DNA from: Silene conica
Lineage: Eukaryota > Streptophyta > Magnoliopsida > Caryophyllales > Caryophyllaceae
Direction of reading: 5' to 3'
DNA: 64,000 bases
NCBI GenBank assembly: GCA_029255685.2
Contig: CM055318.2
Span: 67,737,136 to 67,801,135 of the forward strand
Shown: piece after piece, positions 22,606-34,380 of the stretch
Layout: each line of letters begins with the position of its first letter
Position numbering within the stretch: position 1 is the stretch's first letter
Program-made: the position numbers and the translations under genes
Notes under the pieces: model-generated
Seen by the model: only the letters and a program-made list of their open reading frames with translations
Database searches by the model: none
What the model was told of the DNA's origin: nothing

Positions 22606-23398
22606 TTAAGCCCAAACAAATAAAAAGCCCAATTTAAGCATTAAAATAGTAATGTTATTAGACACACCTCTACATGTAACACCATGCTTAGAGTTAGGAG
22701 CCATTAGCTCATATGGTATGACACTAGCACCACATCTGTTCCTCAGGGTAGTATCTGTGTTCCTCCTATCAATCTCCTTCTCGATACGACGTATCTCGGA
22801 CGAGAACTCGAAGAACTTACCCATGATCTCGGGATCCCCGGTCCATGTGGATGGTTGTGCTCGCTCTCCCAAGTATTCTTCATCGGGAGAGTGAGTCGAA
22901 AGGATGTCAATGACCGCGATGAACTTGCTAGTTTGTAGCACACTAGGAAGTGCAGATAAGTAGAACCTTTGTGGGTCAGCTAAGAAGCTGGTGTACTCTG
23001 GGTCGTTCTCATCCGGGATCAACCTACGCATTAGAACAGGCCGGTTTGGAGCGTACCCGCCATATGGGTACTGTCCGAAATTTAAGGAAGCGTGTTGCGC
23101 TGAGGCTAACCAGATGACTGTAGTTAAAATCTTGACAAGGTCCTCAGGGGTATTAAGTTCTGGCCACCAGGGTGCGTCACTCAAGTCAGCATGGCCCACA
23201 TTTACGGCTTCATTGTACCAAGATTGGAGCTCTCGGTCCTCGAACACTAGATTTGAGTCGGTATAGTAATTGTTCACGTAGTCTCGCACCCAGTTATTAA
23301 TGGCATCCCATATTAGAAGTCCATCAGCTGCATATGGGTAATCCTCGAGTAAAAGCTTCAGTCTATGTGGTTTGCTGCTGTCTGGTACTGCGATTCCT
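22606..23398 (-). pseudogene. LOX: Lipoxygenase last-exon fragment
   Basis: The minus strand from 23398 reads GIAVPDSSKPHRLKLLLEDY, WDAINNWVRDYVNNYY, PWWPELNTPEDLVKILTTVI, then SAQHASLNFGQYPYGGYAPN, LSTHSPDEEYLGER and ELMAPNSKHGVTCRGVSN. This is the C-terminal catalytic region of plant lipoxygenases, which oxygenate polyunsaturated fatty acids. The His and Asn iron ligands of this part (HASLN) are kept. The family ends in an invariant C-terminal Ile that also binds iron. Here one extra T after the Ile codon removes the stop and adds about 12 residues to a TAA at 22606. The left end (minus-strand 5') is a clean intron acceptor, attcag, at 23399-23404. Upstream exons are absent from the window; copia-3 lies where the intron should be. 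It is probably a pseudogene fragment. Confidence 0.88.
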
Positions 23399-23424
23399 CT
23401 GAATTACAACACGACAAACAATAT

Positions 23425-24154
23425 TATTAGACACTTGGGTCAGTTTACTGGTCGGTTTTACTGCGATGCTGATTGGGGACAATGTCAGTTTACTAACAGA
23501 TCCCTTAGTGGTTATTGCATATACATTGGGGATTCTTTGATTTCATGGAAAACAAAGAAGCAGCCCACTGTTAGTAAAAGCTCTGCTGAGTCAGAATATA
23601 GGAGCCTTTCATTTGCTACTTCTGAACTAGTCTGGTTGGACAGACTCTTGGTTGATTTCTTGATATCAGTACCCAAACCTATTCCTCATATTGTGATAAC
23701 AAATCAGCTATTCACATCTTTGCCAACCCAGTTTTCCATGAGAGAACAAAGCACCTCAGTATTGATTGTCACTATGTTCAAGAAAAACAAGATGAAGGTT
23801 TTCTGCAAACTGACTACTTAAGAACTGGTTTATAGATTGCAGATATTATGACTAAACCTTTGGGCATTGATGAGCATCAGTTTTTTACTCGCAAGCTGGG
23901 CATAATTCTTCATGATTCCTAGCTTGTGGGGGGTATATTAGAGATATAAAGTTAGTTAAAAAGTTAGTTAAATATGAGTTAGTTATAAGTTAGTTATAAG
24001 TTAGTTAGACTTGTGCATTGTTAGTTGTGCACTTCTATATATACTCCTGATCATTGTATTCATAACTTACTTTTGCAAAATACAAATTAATATTCTCTGA
24101 TATACATTCTCGCTTAATCAAATACAACTCTATTTCTGATTTCTATGTTTAACA
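23425..24154 (+). mobile_element. copia-3: RNase H fragment plus 3' LTR
   Basis: From about 23450 the frame reads FYCDADWGQCQFTNRSLSGY and WKTKKQPTVSKSSAESEYRS, a copia RNase H. Frame shifts follow near 23700, and remnants of ADIMTKPLG are at about 23838. A polypurine tract (gcttgtgggggg) precedes a 219-bp LTR (about 23936-24154) that starts tattag, an aged tgttag, and ends ttaaca. A TATA-like box sits at about 24037. Everything upstream of RNase H is missing; the fragment starts within about 25 bases of the lipoxygenase intron acceptor. Confidence 0.85.
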
Positions 24155-24550
24155 GTTGAGATAGTTGTCTCAAATTATATTAGATACCAATAACTGTTAT
24201 CAGGTTTTAATTAAGTTCGAATCAACAAAAAAGTGGAGGTTAAGTTAATGAGCACTTTAAGTAATTAAATGGGTGATGGATTGATGGTTTATCTGGTTGA
24301 GATAGTCGTTTCACGTTATATAAGATACTAATAATTGTCGTCGGGTTTAAATTAAGTTTGAATTAACAAAAAAAAGGTGGAGGTTAAGTTAATGACCTTA
24401 ATTAATTATATGGGTAACGGGTTCATGGTCTATCTGGTTGAGATAGTCGTCTCACGTTATATTAGATACTAAAAGTCGTTATTAGATTTTCATTAAGTGT
24501 GAAATAACAAAAAATGGAGATCAAGTTGATGACCATAAGTAATTAAATGG

Positions 24551-24745
24551 CACAAATTCTCATTTGTGACGTCGGTATCCGTCACAAGCTTGTGACGGAT
24601 ACCGTTTCCTCTTACAAAATACCCAGTTTTTCTCTCTCTTTGACACTATTTATGTGGTCTCCTTTCTTCACTAACTCATTTTGTATCCATTTTTTCTCAC
24701 AAAATATCTGTCACAAATGATGACCCGTCATAAGCAAGACTTACT
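24551..24745. mobile_element. MITE copy 1 (gtgacgg family)
   Basis: This is a 195-bp element with a perfect 9-bp target duplication attaaatgg (24542-24550 and 24746-24754). The ends pair imperfectly: cacaaattctcatttgtgacg on the left, the complement of gacccgtcataagcaagact on the right. A nine-base duplication suggests a Mutator-type MITE. Confidence 0.85.
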
Positions 24746-24895
24746 ATTAAATGGGTGATGGATTAAGTGTCTATCTGGTTCAGATAGTCGTCTCACGTCA
24801 TATCAATACTAATACTGTTACAAGGTTTTAATTAAGTTTGAATTAAAACAAAAACAAATGGAGGTCAAAGTGATGACCTTAAGTAATTAAATGGA

Positions 24896-25585
24896 TAGTA
24901 AGGCCCTGTTCTTTTGGACTTCAAGTCACTTAACTTAAGTTCACTTCAGATTCTATAAGTTCAGTTCAGTTCAGTTCAGTTCCTATAAGTTCAGTTCAGT
25001 TCCTATAAGTTCAGTTCAGTTCAGATCCTATAAGTTCAGTTCAGTTCAGTTCCTATAAGTTCAGTTCAGTTCCTATAAGTTCAGTTCAGTTCAGTTCAGT
25101 TCCTATAAGTTCAGTTCAGTTCAGTTCAGTTCCTATAAGTTCAGTTCAGTTCAGTTCCTATAAGTTTAGTTCATATAAACTCAATTAAGAAAAGTTATAT
25201 ACGGAGTATTATTTTTAACAACCGATACAAACATTTCCTTTTAATTATTCGATACACGTCATCTATAAAAAAACAACAACTCATTAATAATTTACCCGTC
25301 TTTTACTCTCTAATTAATGTCAAACTATCATCCTCATTAATGCCAAAAAAAAACAACTCATCATACGACGCCTTCACCCTCACCAATTGTCACTCTCTCA
25401 TTAATCAGTTTCTTTATCACCATTGTTAGAGAAAATAAATGGTTAGAGAAAATTGTAATAGTGAATTATTTTTTATCTAATGTAATTGTAGTATAATGTA
25501 TGAACTATGAACAAACCATTATATATAAAGTTGAAAATATTTTAAACTACCTTGTGTTTTAGACTAATTTTTTATCAATGTCATC

Positions 25586-25639
<54 letters not shown>

Positions 25640-26235
25640 CAACAACAACAACAACAATAATAACAATAATAATAATAATTACAACAATAATAACAATAAT
25701 AATAATAATAGTTAACTTACATTAAAATAATAAAGTTAATTAAGTTCGGGTTTTATAAGTTTAGTTTAGTTAAGATCCTATAAGTTAAGTTCAGTTCAGA
25801 TCCTATAAGTTAAGTTCAGTTCAGATCATATAAGTTCAGTTCAGTTCAGTTCCTATAAGTTCAATTCAGTTCCTATAAGTTCAGTTCAGTTCAGTTCCTA
25901 TAAGTTCAGTTCAGTTCAGTTCCTATAAGTTCAGTTCAGTTCCTATAAGTTCAGTTCAGTTTCCTATAAGTTCAGTTCAGTTCAGTTCAGATCCTATAAG
26001 TTCAGTTCAGTTCAGTTCAGTTAAGTTTCAGTCCAAAAGAACAGGGCCTTTAAGTCTTACTTGCGACGGGTCGTCATTTGTGATGGATATTTTGTGAGAT
26101 AAAATGGATATAAAATGGGTTAGTGGAGAAAGGGGACCATAGGAATAGTGTTAGTGTTGGAGAGAGAGTTTTGTGAGAGAAAACGGTATCCGTCACAAGC
26201 TTGCGACGGATTGCCGTTGCAAATAAGAATTTGTG
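24896..26235. mobile_element. MITE copy 2 (gtgacgg family), interrupted
   Basis: Its left six bases are at 24896-24901 and the rest at about 26054-26235; a TIR element sits between. It is in the opposite orientation to copy 1. The flanks ttaaatgga (24887-24895) and ttaaacgga (26236-26244) are a nine-base target duplication with one mismatch. The core tatccgtcacaagcttg is shared with copy 1. Confidence 0.78.
24902..26050. mobile_element. TIR element filled with ttcag minisatellite, Harbinger-like
   Basis: The terminal inverted repeats are ggccctgttcttttggact (24902) and its complement ending at 26048. The flanking taa (24899-24901 and 26051-26053) fits a PIF/Harbinger target duplication, with two extra T at the right end. 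Subterminal regions (24950-25180 and 25760-26030) are arrays of ttcagttcagttcctataag-type units in the same orientation on both sides. The centre holds an (AAT)n/(AAC)n microsatellite (about 25586-25712). It has no transposase. Confidence 0.72.
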
Positions 26236-26287
26236 TTAAACGGATGATGGTCCGCCAGAACAAGATAGACGTCTCGCATTATATTTG

Positions 26288-26481
26288 TACAAATTTACAT
26301 TGCAAACGGACACTATCCGTTATAAGTTGAAGACGGATAGTGTCTTTTTCACAAAATGCAAATAGCATGATCCATAAAAATGCTCTATTTTCTTCCATTT
26401 ATCTTTCCACTTGAATGTAAAAGGAATATTATCCGTTTTCAACTTGTGACGGATAGTATCCGTCTTCAATAAGACTTTTTG
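26288..26481. mobile_element. MITE copy 3 (gtgacgg family)
   Basis: This is a 194-bp element with a perfect 9-bp target duplication ttatatttg (26279-26287 and 26482-26490). It contains actatccgttataagttgaa and gtgacggatagtatccgtct near its ends, matching the other copies. Confidence 0.83.
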
Positions 26482-26693
26482 TTATATTTGACACCAACAA
26501 CTACGACCGGGTTGCAAGTTTGAACCTAATAAGCCTTTAAAGTCTAATAAAATTGATTTTAGCACATTGTATGGCATTCATATGGCCATACGGGGTGACT
26601 TGTAAATTGTCCACTTTTAAGTTTTCTATCTTTATATGAAAATAATTTTGTTTTAGCATATCAATTTTTTTTTTGAAAGGAAAACGGATCACT

Positions 26694-29600
26694 TTATATT
26701 AAGTCGAGCTCCGCCAAACTGGTGACGGAGTCCGGAAAATCAGAAACAAGCACAAGTTCTTGACCAATGATCGTACACAATCTAGCGGCCATATGGGCGA
26801 CCGTGTTTCCTCCACGCCTAACATGGGTAACACCTCTAAAATCAAACAAAGAAAGCAAGCTACACGCCTCCCTAATGCAAAGGCCAAGGGAACTCCTGGA
26901 ACAAGTACGTTTGGCTAAGGCTCGCGCCACGGTTAGAGAGTCCGTTTCCGAGGTAACACACGCAAACCCCAGTCGCTGCGCAGTCTTCAAACCGAAGGTA
27001 ACTGCCTTCGCCTCCGCTATCTCGACCGACCAGCCTGCACGCCTACGCATAGAAGCCACGAATATAACCTCACCGTTTTCATTCCTGCCAACCGCCCCGA
27101 GTCCAACATCATTCTCACCAAAGAGGGCGGCGTCCGTATTAATTTTGACCACCCCCGCAATGGGAGCCACCCAAGAACTAACACCCGACACCATGGCCTC
27201 CCGAGAATCCTGAGGACGTCCTCCCCCTTGCGCATAGCCCTGGTACTCCCTAACCATCCCTACCAATCCCATAACAGCAACCTCCGTACTCCTCTGCACC
27301 TCCTCGAAGATGGCATTGTTACGGCTCACCCACATAGCCCATAAGACTCCCAGAAAACCGCCCCTCTCCTCCCCATTCAGCAACCCCAGAGCCTCAAGGA
27401 GGCACCTGCCAAAGGACATAGCTGGTAAGGGCGCCAGAACCGCCTCTAACCCACTCGACTCCCAGAAGCTTCGCGTCCTGTGGCAGCCATAAAGAGCATG
27501 ATAAACCGACTCATTTGCCGACTCGCAGAAAGGACACACCGCGTCGTTACAACAATGTCTTCGATAGAGATTCTCCTTCACGGCCAACATACCCGTGCTT
27601 GCTCTCCATAGAAAGTGGATAAGCTTAGGCGGAACCGGAAGGCCCCATAAAGTTTTCCAGAGCACGGGCTCCTCATCCAATCCCACCCCTGTTTGCTGCC
27701 CTCCGCCCCCATTCATCCCCAACCAATACCGGTCTTAACCGTGTATTCCCCTTCCCTCGTTGGCCACCAATACAGTTGGTCTTCATGGACATCCTGGCAA
27801 AGAGGAATACTAAGAATGTTGCTAACCTCGTCTGCCGTGAATAAGTCTCGAAGCAACCCCTCATTCCACTCCCCTGACTCCACATCAATCAGCTCACTCA
27901 CCCTCATATCTGGAGTCGCCTCTAAATTGACCCGTGGTGTCAGACCCCCCCCCCCCCCCGAGCACTCGGTATCCATCTATCCTCCCATACCTTTACGGAC
28001 GCCCCGTTCCCAATACGCCAGCACAGCCCCTCCAATAAGACTGATTTCGCACCCCAAATGCTTCGCCAAGCAAAACTTGGATCATACCCACGATTAGCAT
28101 CCAGAACAGAAGTATGTTTAAAATACCTAGCTTTGAGGACCCGGCTCACGAGAGACCCCGGATTCATAGCCATACGCCAAACCTGCTTAGCCAAGAGCGC
28201 TTGATTGAAAACTTTGAGATTACGGAACCCCATGCCCCCTTGCCCCTTAGCCATACAAAGTCTCTCCCATCTCCACCAGTGTATTTTCTTCTTATTCTCC
28301 GTCGACCCCCACCAAAAACGTGCCATAATAGCATGTATCTCGTCTATCAGGCCCTCCGGTAACACAAAAAGACTCATCATATAAGTCGGAATAGCTTGGA
28401 CAACCGCTTTGATGAGAACTTCCTTTCCCGGCATAGAGAGCAACTTCTCCTTCCATCCCTGGACCTTCTTCCATATCCTATCTTTAATGGTTGCAAAAAT
28501 AGCTTTTTTGGATTTGCCAATGATAGTAGGTAATCCCAAATACTTCTCATGACGGTCCACCTCCCGCACACCCAACGCATGAATCAGCCCCTCCCTCATT
28601 GGTACCGTAACTCTTTTGCTAAAAACTACTTCCGATTTGGAATAATTAATTTTCTGACCGGATGCTCTCTCATAGGTACTGATAATTTCAGCAATCGTGG
28701 AGCATTCACGCATATTAGCTCTAGCAAAGAGAATACTGTCATCAGCGAAGAAAAGATGAGATATACGAGGTGCCCCCCGACACACCTGCGCCCCATGAAT
28801 TCTGTCCTCCCTTACGACCGCTTGTAAAAGATAAGAAAAAGCATCTGCACAAAAAAGAAAGAGATATGGTGATATTGGGTCTCCTTGGCGAAGGCCACGG
28901 CTAGGACGGACCGCCCCCGTAAGGCTCCCATTTATCCGAATCGCATGGGTAACGGTAGACACACATGTCATCACCCTGTTTCTCCAAACCGAGGAAAACC
29001 CCATCTTACGCATCACCTCATCAAGGAAAACCCACTCCACCCGATCATAGGCCTTACTCATGTCAAGTTTCAGAGCAATGTTACCGTGTCTACCATCCCC
29101 ACCCCGCTTCATCGCATGGAATACTTCAAAGGCTATAAGGGCATTATCCGTGATCAATCTACCCGGAGTGAAGGCACTTTGATTTTCCGACACAATACCA
29201 TTAAGCATAGGTTTAAGTCTATTTGCCAGAATCTTAGAGATAATTTTATACACTACATTACACAGACTGATAGGACGGTATTCAGTGATCTTTCGAGGAC
29301 TTTGACTCTTGGGGATAAGAACAATAGTAGTACTGTTTATATTATCAATGTTAGTATCCCCCTCCCACCATCTCCTAATATAGGCGCATAAATCCAACCC
29401 CACAATACGCCAAAATTTTTGGAAAAAAAGAGCGTGCATACCGTCAGGTCCCGGAGCTTTATTCGGATGCATACAAAACAAGGCTGATTTAATTTCCTCA
29501 TCCGCAAGCGGTGTGGCCAGCTCGGTATTCATCTCATCCGTCACTACCGTAGGAATACAGTGAAGCACGTCCTCAAGGTGAGTCGGATTACCAGTTGAAA

Positions 29601-30798
29601 ACAGATCACCAAAATACTCCTCAATAACCCGAGACACCTCATCCTCCCTAGTACGCCACACTCCAGCACTATCCTCCAGACCCTCAATACGGTTCCTCCG
29701 TTTCCTTTGACTTGCCTTGTGATGAAAATAACTAGTGTTTTTATCCCCGTCCCGGAGCTCGCATTTCCGAGCACGAGTGTACCAATAAATTTCTACTTGG
29801 GTTCGAAGTTCATCAACCTCCTTCACAAGCTCCTTGCATCTCGCCAACATCTCCCCGGATGGTAGTTGTTTTTGCCAGAACTCAAGATCTGCCTCACGCT
29901 CCCTTATCCTCTTCTTTATATCTCCGAACTTCTCACTCGCCCATTTCGACAAACTCTCCGCACAGGCCGGGATTTTTCCTTCCACGATACCACCCCGCTC
30001 ACCCTCCCAAGCTTCCTTGACCACACTTTCACACTGATCGTCCGCGGCCCAGAATGGCTCGAAAAGAAAGTGGCGTCTAGACCTTCTTCGAGGTCGGGGT
30101 TGACTTTGGTGAATAAGAATGGCCGCATGATCGGACGCATATATCGGGAAATGTTGCACCACGGTATTAGGGAAGAGAGAGGCCCAATCGGTCGTACAAA
30201 GAGCTCGGTCAAGCCGCTCCCGTATCATAATCTCGATAGTGTGACCCCTCTGCCAAGTAAATTTATTCCCCCTGAAGCCCAAATCACAAAGACCACAATC
30301 ATCGATAACCTCCCGAAACGCGTCCATAAGTGACTCCCTTCTACTTGCACCCCCCTCCTTCTCACCACCACACACAATCTCGTTAAAGTCACCGAAAAGG
30401 ATAAAAGGAACCCCGCTTGCTCCACAAAGGCGTCTCATCAATTCCCATGTTTTATGTTTGTTATTTGTTTCCGGCCATCCATAGATTCCCGCTCCCCTCC
30501 ACGTAGGCACCCCCCTCTCATCCATAACCTCCACCATAATATGATGATTGTCATAGGATACAAGCTGAACATTAACATCCCTCCACCACAGTCCAAGGCC
30601 ACCCGAGTGCCCCCGACTATTAAGACAAAGACCCGACGTAAACCCACACTTATTCCGAGTTTTTTCCAACTCTCTTGCATTCATCATTGTCTCCATGACG
30701 AAGACAATGTTTGGGCATTCCCTCCAGCACCGATCCCGGAGCGACCCAACTGTCAAGGGGTTGCCCAACCCTTGACAGTTCCAGCTAAGAATTTTCAT
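26694..30798 (-). pseudogene. L1 ORF2 (endonuclease, RT, zf-RVT, RNase H), two frameshifts
   Basis: The first frame (30798-27940) starts MKILSWNCQGLGNPLTVGSL and contains an APE-type endonuclease (ETMMNA, FGDFNEI, SDHAAIL). The RT follows with KAPGPDGMHALFF, LDMSKAYDRVEW, RQGDPISPYLFLF and catalytic FADDSILFA. A run of 15 C on the plus strand (27945-27959) breaks the frame, which resumes as LTPRVNLEATPDMRVSELID. A second break near 27715, at a run of four G (minus strand), leads to the zf-RVT region (PPKLIHFLWRA, CPFCESANESVYHALYGC) and an RNase H domain (INTDAALFG, AEAKAV, SETDSL) ending at 26694. All catalytic residues are present. Confidence 0.93.
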
Positions 30799-32068
30799 TG
30801 TTGTTCGCAGTGCTGGACTTCGCCAGTCACTGCTACTAACATACAATCATCGACATAAGGGGATCCTCCAATTCGTTGCTTCTTCAAAACATTACTACCA
30901 CTCTCATCAGGTCCTACATCCAACTCAGTTTGGTTCTGCCCCTTCCTCTTACGCCCCACCTCAGCCTCCTTCACTACACGACTCTCAGCCTCCCTCTTAG
31001 AAAAACGAATCCCCTTCCAGAGCTTCACCTTTCGCCCCTGCGAAACAACAGGCTCCTGCCTCCCTTTTCCCTGACCATGAGTCACTTCGGGTATTTTTGA
31101 TGTGCACTTGGACGTATAGGACGCATTAGATGACTCCTCTCCGTCACTCCCTTTCTCGCCCTTAGAGATCGAAGTTCCCCTTAGAAGTTCCACCATCCTA
31201 CTAATCTCCTGGTCTTCAACCCTATCCCTATCCTCATTAGCAAAAACGAGCTTTCTCCCAACCCCCGTCCCCATGCCCATAGGACTCTCCTCTTTACGAA
31301 CCACCCTCCAAGGCGACGCCTTCAGCCATTCCCCGTACTTTCGACCTTCTCCAATAGGACCCTTCCGCTCCCCACAATCTTTTTCCCCATGACCCATCCT
31401 ACCACAAACGTAACAAAACAAAGCCAGGTTCTCATAGCTCAGCCTCACCCTCCACATTTTCCCCCCTTACCACGCATGGATAGCGAATCCAATAAAGGTT
31501 TACGGACATCCAGGAGAACCCTAATGCGCATAGACCTGTTTATGGTTGGGTTTACTGAATTATCAATGTCCACATAGGTTCCCACAGCGTTGCCTATATT
31601 CACAGCATTCTCCGATATTTGGCGCCCTAGAACAGGTAAGTCATAAACCCGAACCCAAGTAGGAGAGAAAAAGAGGGGTACCTCAGCAGGGATCGCGTCC
31701 CCTTGAAGGTCAGACAAGATAAGGAGATGCCGATCAAAGTGCCAAGGTTGTTCGGAAAGAACCCGCGCCTTATCATCCTCATTCGAGAAAGCAAACGTAA
31801 TCAGCTTCTGTTTCTTGTCAATAACTTCCCCTACGACTCTTCCTTTGGGTTTCCATGCCATAATAGTAGTCTTAATTAGGGCATTGAGATTAACCACCCT
31901 CTCCGTCCACAGCCGTCCCACCACACAACCGCTCTCTTCAGTATCACCCTCCTCTCCCTCCGCCAACCATTCCACAACCACCTCATTCCCAGCGGCTAAC
32001 AGATCACATTCGGTATCATCGGCTTCGACGTTAAGATTGAGATTAGGGTTTGGATTCCTAACCGCCAT
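30795..32068 (-). pseudogene. L1 ORF1 (DUF4283 plus zinc knuckle), one frameshift
   Basis: ORF1 proteins of plant L1 bind the element RNA. From ATG at 32068 the frame reads an acidic N-terminus, then the DUF4283 region (WHFDRHLLILSDLQGDAIPA, FFSPTWVRVYDLP, ...NRSMRIRVLLDVRKPLLDSL). Near 31457, at a ggggg-aaaa homopolymer, the frame breaks and continues as WRVRLSYENLALFCYVCGRM and a CCHC knuckle (CYVCGRMGHGEKDC). The tail is charged and low in complexity and ends at 30795. Its TGA overlaps the ORF2 start in ATGA. A one-base indel would restore a 420-codon frame. Confidence 0.9.
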
Positions 32069-32267
32069 AATGAACGAGTGCAAAACCAAACAGATTACGA
32101 GAAAAAAGAAAAAAAGAGACCCCACACACAAAGCCAGACAAAGATTGCACAAAAAACGAGAAAAAACCTTGAAAAATCAAGGGAGAAACCCTAGCATAGA
32201 CCTAGGAACAAGAAACCCTCCCAAGAGTCAAAACCCTAGAGGGGACTATATTGTTTTAGCATATCAA

Positions 32268-33481
32268 TTAAGTAAATTATAACTTCATTAATAATAGGTA
32301 GTTTATTTATGTCCATATACTACATTTTAGTACTCCGTATATAAGATATATTATGATTAATGGATACTAAACTAAGGAAATTGATTAATAGGATCGGGTC
32401 AGATGTGATCGTTTTGACTTTTTTGGGTTGTAAGAGTTTGGATCAGGTTGGATCATTTCGGATTTCCAGTCTGATTGGATATTGATCAACATGCGGTAAA
32501 AGAAATTCAATTCAGGTCGGATGGAGTTAAACCGCTCAAGTTAATCAAGGGTTGCAAGTTAAGTTCAACCCCTTGTTCAGGTGATGGTTGCATAAAAATA
32601 GAGTTATTCTGATCGAATTAGTTTTATGAGATATGGAGAATACTTCTATTATTCCTCTGATATAAACTACACAAATTAAGTTCAATTCTTAAATGTCTGA
32701 ACTTTTATTTGTCCTAGACTACTCATCACATTATCTTGTTTTCTTTATTTTAGTTATTTGTTTACATATTTTATTTTTGGGTGTTCCAATTATTTGTTAT
32801 TGCCTTTCTAATATCGGAATGTCTTTAATGGACAGCTGAATTTTCCATACTCAACTTTATCCGCTTATCATTTAATAATTCACCCCTTGATCGATGCTTG
32901 ATCTTTGTACTAAAATTAAAGACAAACAAATACGGAGTACTTCATAGTCAAGCCCTAGGTAGCGCAGACATTTCTCCTAATTAGTCGTCCCATGTCCGAT
33001 ACCGTGTCCGATTTTCGGACACCCGACATTCGTTGAACACATGGATAAACTTATTATAGTTTAGATGAGGAATAAAATTTTAAAAAAGATCGATTAAAAG
33101 ATGCGTTTGGGTGGAAAAATGAGAATTAGTTATAGTAATGATCGAATTATACTTTACTTGTTTAGATTTAGCTTCAAATACATGATAAAAATAAAATTAT
33201 ACGTTATTTATACTCTAAAATATATATTTTATTATATTTAAATGACGTGTACCATGCCCTAAACTTCATACAATGCCGTGTCATTTCCGTATCCATATCC
33301 GTTTTGGTGATACGTAGTAGGTCAAGCCTACTCCGACTATTTCCTAGTGACAAGTGACTACATACGCAGATACACTGACTGCTATCCTTGCTAAGAGAGA
33401 CAGATAACTGCACGTAATCTTAAGGACCTCAATTTTATCTATGAGGAATTTGCATTACATATTAAAATCTAATTACCAAAC
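32268..33481. other. Left flank and first noncoding part of copy B
   Basis: 32268-32336 is AT-rich sequence outside the shared segment. From 32337 it matches 2709-3133 and then 7575-7880 without the long-TIR element, so the empty site for that element lies near 32776. gtgtccga motifs near 32990 resemble those at 22054. No gene is seen. Confidence 0.65.
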
Positions 33482-33655
33482 CATGGCATTATCCGTCGCA
33501 AACTGAACACGGATAGTTCCTCTCATATAATACAAGTTACACTATTTATAGTATTCTCCATTTTCTTCCACTTGTATGTCTACTTATTTTATTATGAGAT
33601 AAAGTATTCATTTTCAACTTATAACGGATATTATTCGTCACAAGTAATACCCTTT
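33482..33655. mobile_element. MITE copy 4 (gtgacgg family), only in copy B
   Basis: This is a 174-bp element with a perfect 10-bp duplication attaccaaac (33472-33481 and 33656-33665). Copy A has one attaccaaac at about 7872, the empty site. Its ends contain attatccgtcgcaaac and ggatattattcgtcacaag. Confidence 0.87.
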
Positions 33656-34147
33656 ATTACCAAACAGCCTAGTGAAATGAATGCAAATATATTCAAATAA
33701 GCTACCATCATTTGCCTGTTTTGCACATTGCCATTAGGTGTTAACCAGAAGTTAGGTTCTGAATTGAAATACTCCACAACTCTAGATCATTTATTTATTT
33801 TCGATTTTGACATAAAATCTAAGAAAAAAGAAGGCGTCTTTTTATATTCTTGTTAACTGGTATTGTTATTAGATAATGTTAAGTAGATCAAGATAGGGTG
33901 AATAATTAGATAACTCATGAAAAACATTCTTAAATTTAAATGGTACATAATTGAAAAAAATTATGAAATAAGTAATCAACTGACCAAGATGGAGGGAGTA
34001 AATTGGACGAAACCCATATAGTTGACCGAATAACAGAATAAATCAAATAGGTGGATTATACCATTATTACTTGTGGCAAACCCAAAATACGGGTAAACTG
34101 AACCAAAATAAGTATAACTAACTGAAATTAAAAAAATTCTTAAAATG

Positions 34148-34370
34148 GTGTGTTTGGAAACCAATATTATATTTTCAAATTTGGATTTGGACTCATTTGC
34201 TTGTTTGGCAAACTTATTAGATTTGGATTTGGAAATCCAACCAAATTCAAGTAAGACTAAAATGACCACAAATGAAATTCACCCTCCAACCCCCCTCATT
34301 TTCAAATCTTTATTTCACTTTGCTACCTTTCAAATGACACATTTCAAATTAAAATCATATTGCCAAACAC
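34148..34370. mobile_element. Small Mutator-type MITE, only in copy B
   Basis: A perfect 10-bp target duplication tcttaaaatg (34138-34147 and 34371-34380) flanks a 223-bp element with short inverted ends (gtgtttgg near the left end, ccaaacac at the right). The interior is rich in tttggatttggaaatcc. Copy A at about 8366 is the empty site. Confidence 0.85.
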
Positions 34371-34380
34371 TCTTAAAATG

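Larger units (their letters stand above)
24155..26540. repeat. Tandem array of about 140-bp units, split by insertions
   Basis: Units start with gttgagatagtcgtctcacg and contain ttaattaagtttgaattaac and gaccttaagtaattaaatgg. Starts are at 24155, 24296, 24436 and 24778, with a degenerate fifth at about 26256. Three MITEs and one larger TIR element sit inside. The array begins immediately after the copia-3 LTR. Confidence 0.8.
26665..32250 (-). mobile_element. Full-length L1-type LINE
   Basis: A perfect 17-bp target duplication ttgttttagcatatcaa flanks the element at 26648-26664 and 32251-32267. The 3' end (left side, minus strand) finishes in a short A tract (T run 26665-26674), and the 5' end starts with a CT/aaaccct-type leader. 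It carries ORF1 and ORF2 with all expected L1 domains. Length is about 5.6 kb. The intact duplication and nearly complete frames suggest a recent insertion, just left of copy B. Confidence 0.95.

Noticed and set aside
27945-27959. C15 run as a programmed frameshift site.
   Set aside because: Plant L1 ORF2 is normally a single frame; slippage or assembly error is simpler.
26767-30333. Long plus-strand ORFs opposite the L1 element.
   Set aside because: They are antisense shadows of ORF2, which has clear domains on the minus strand.
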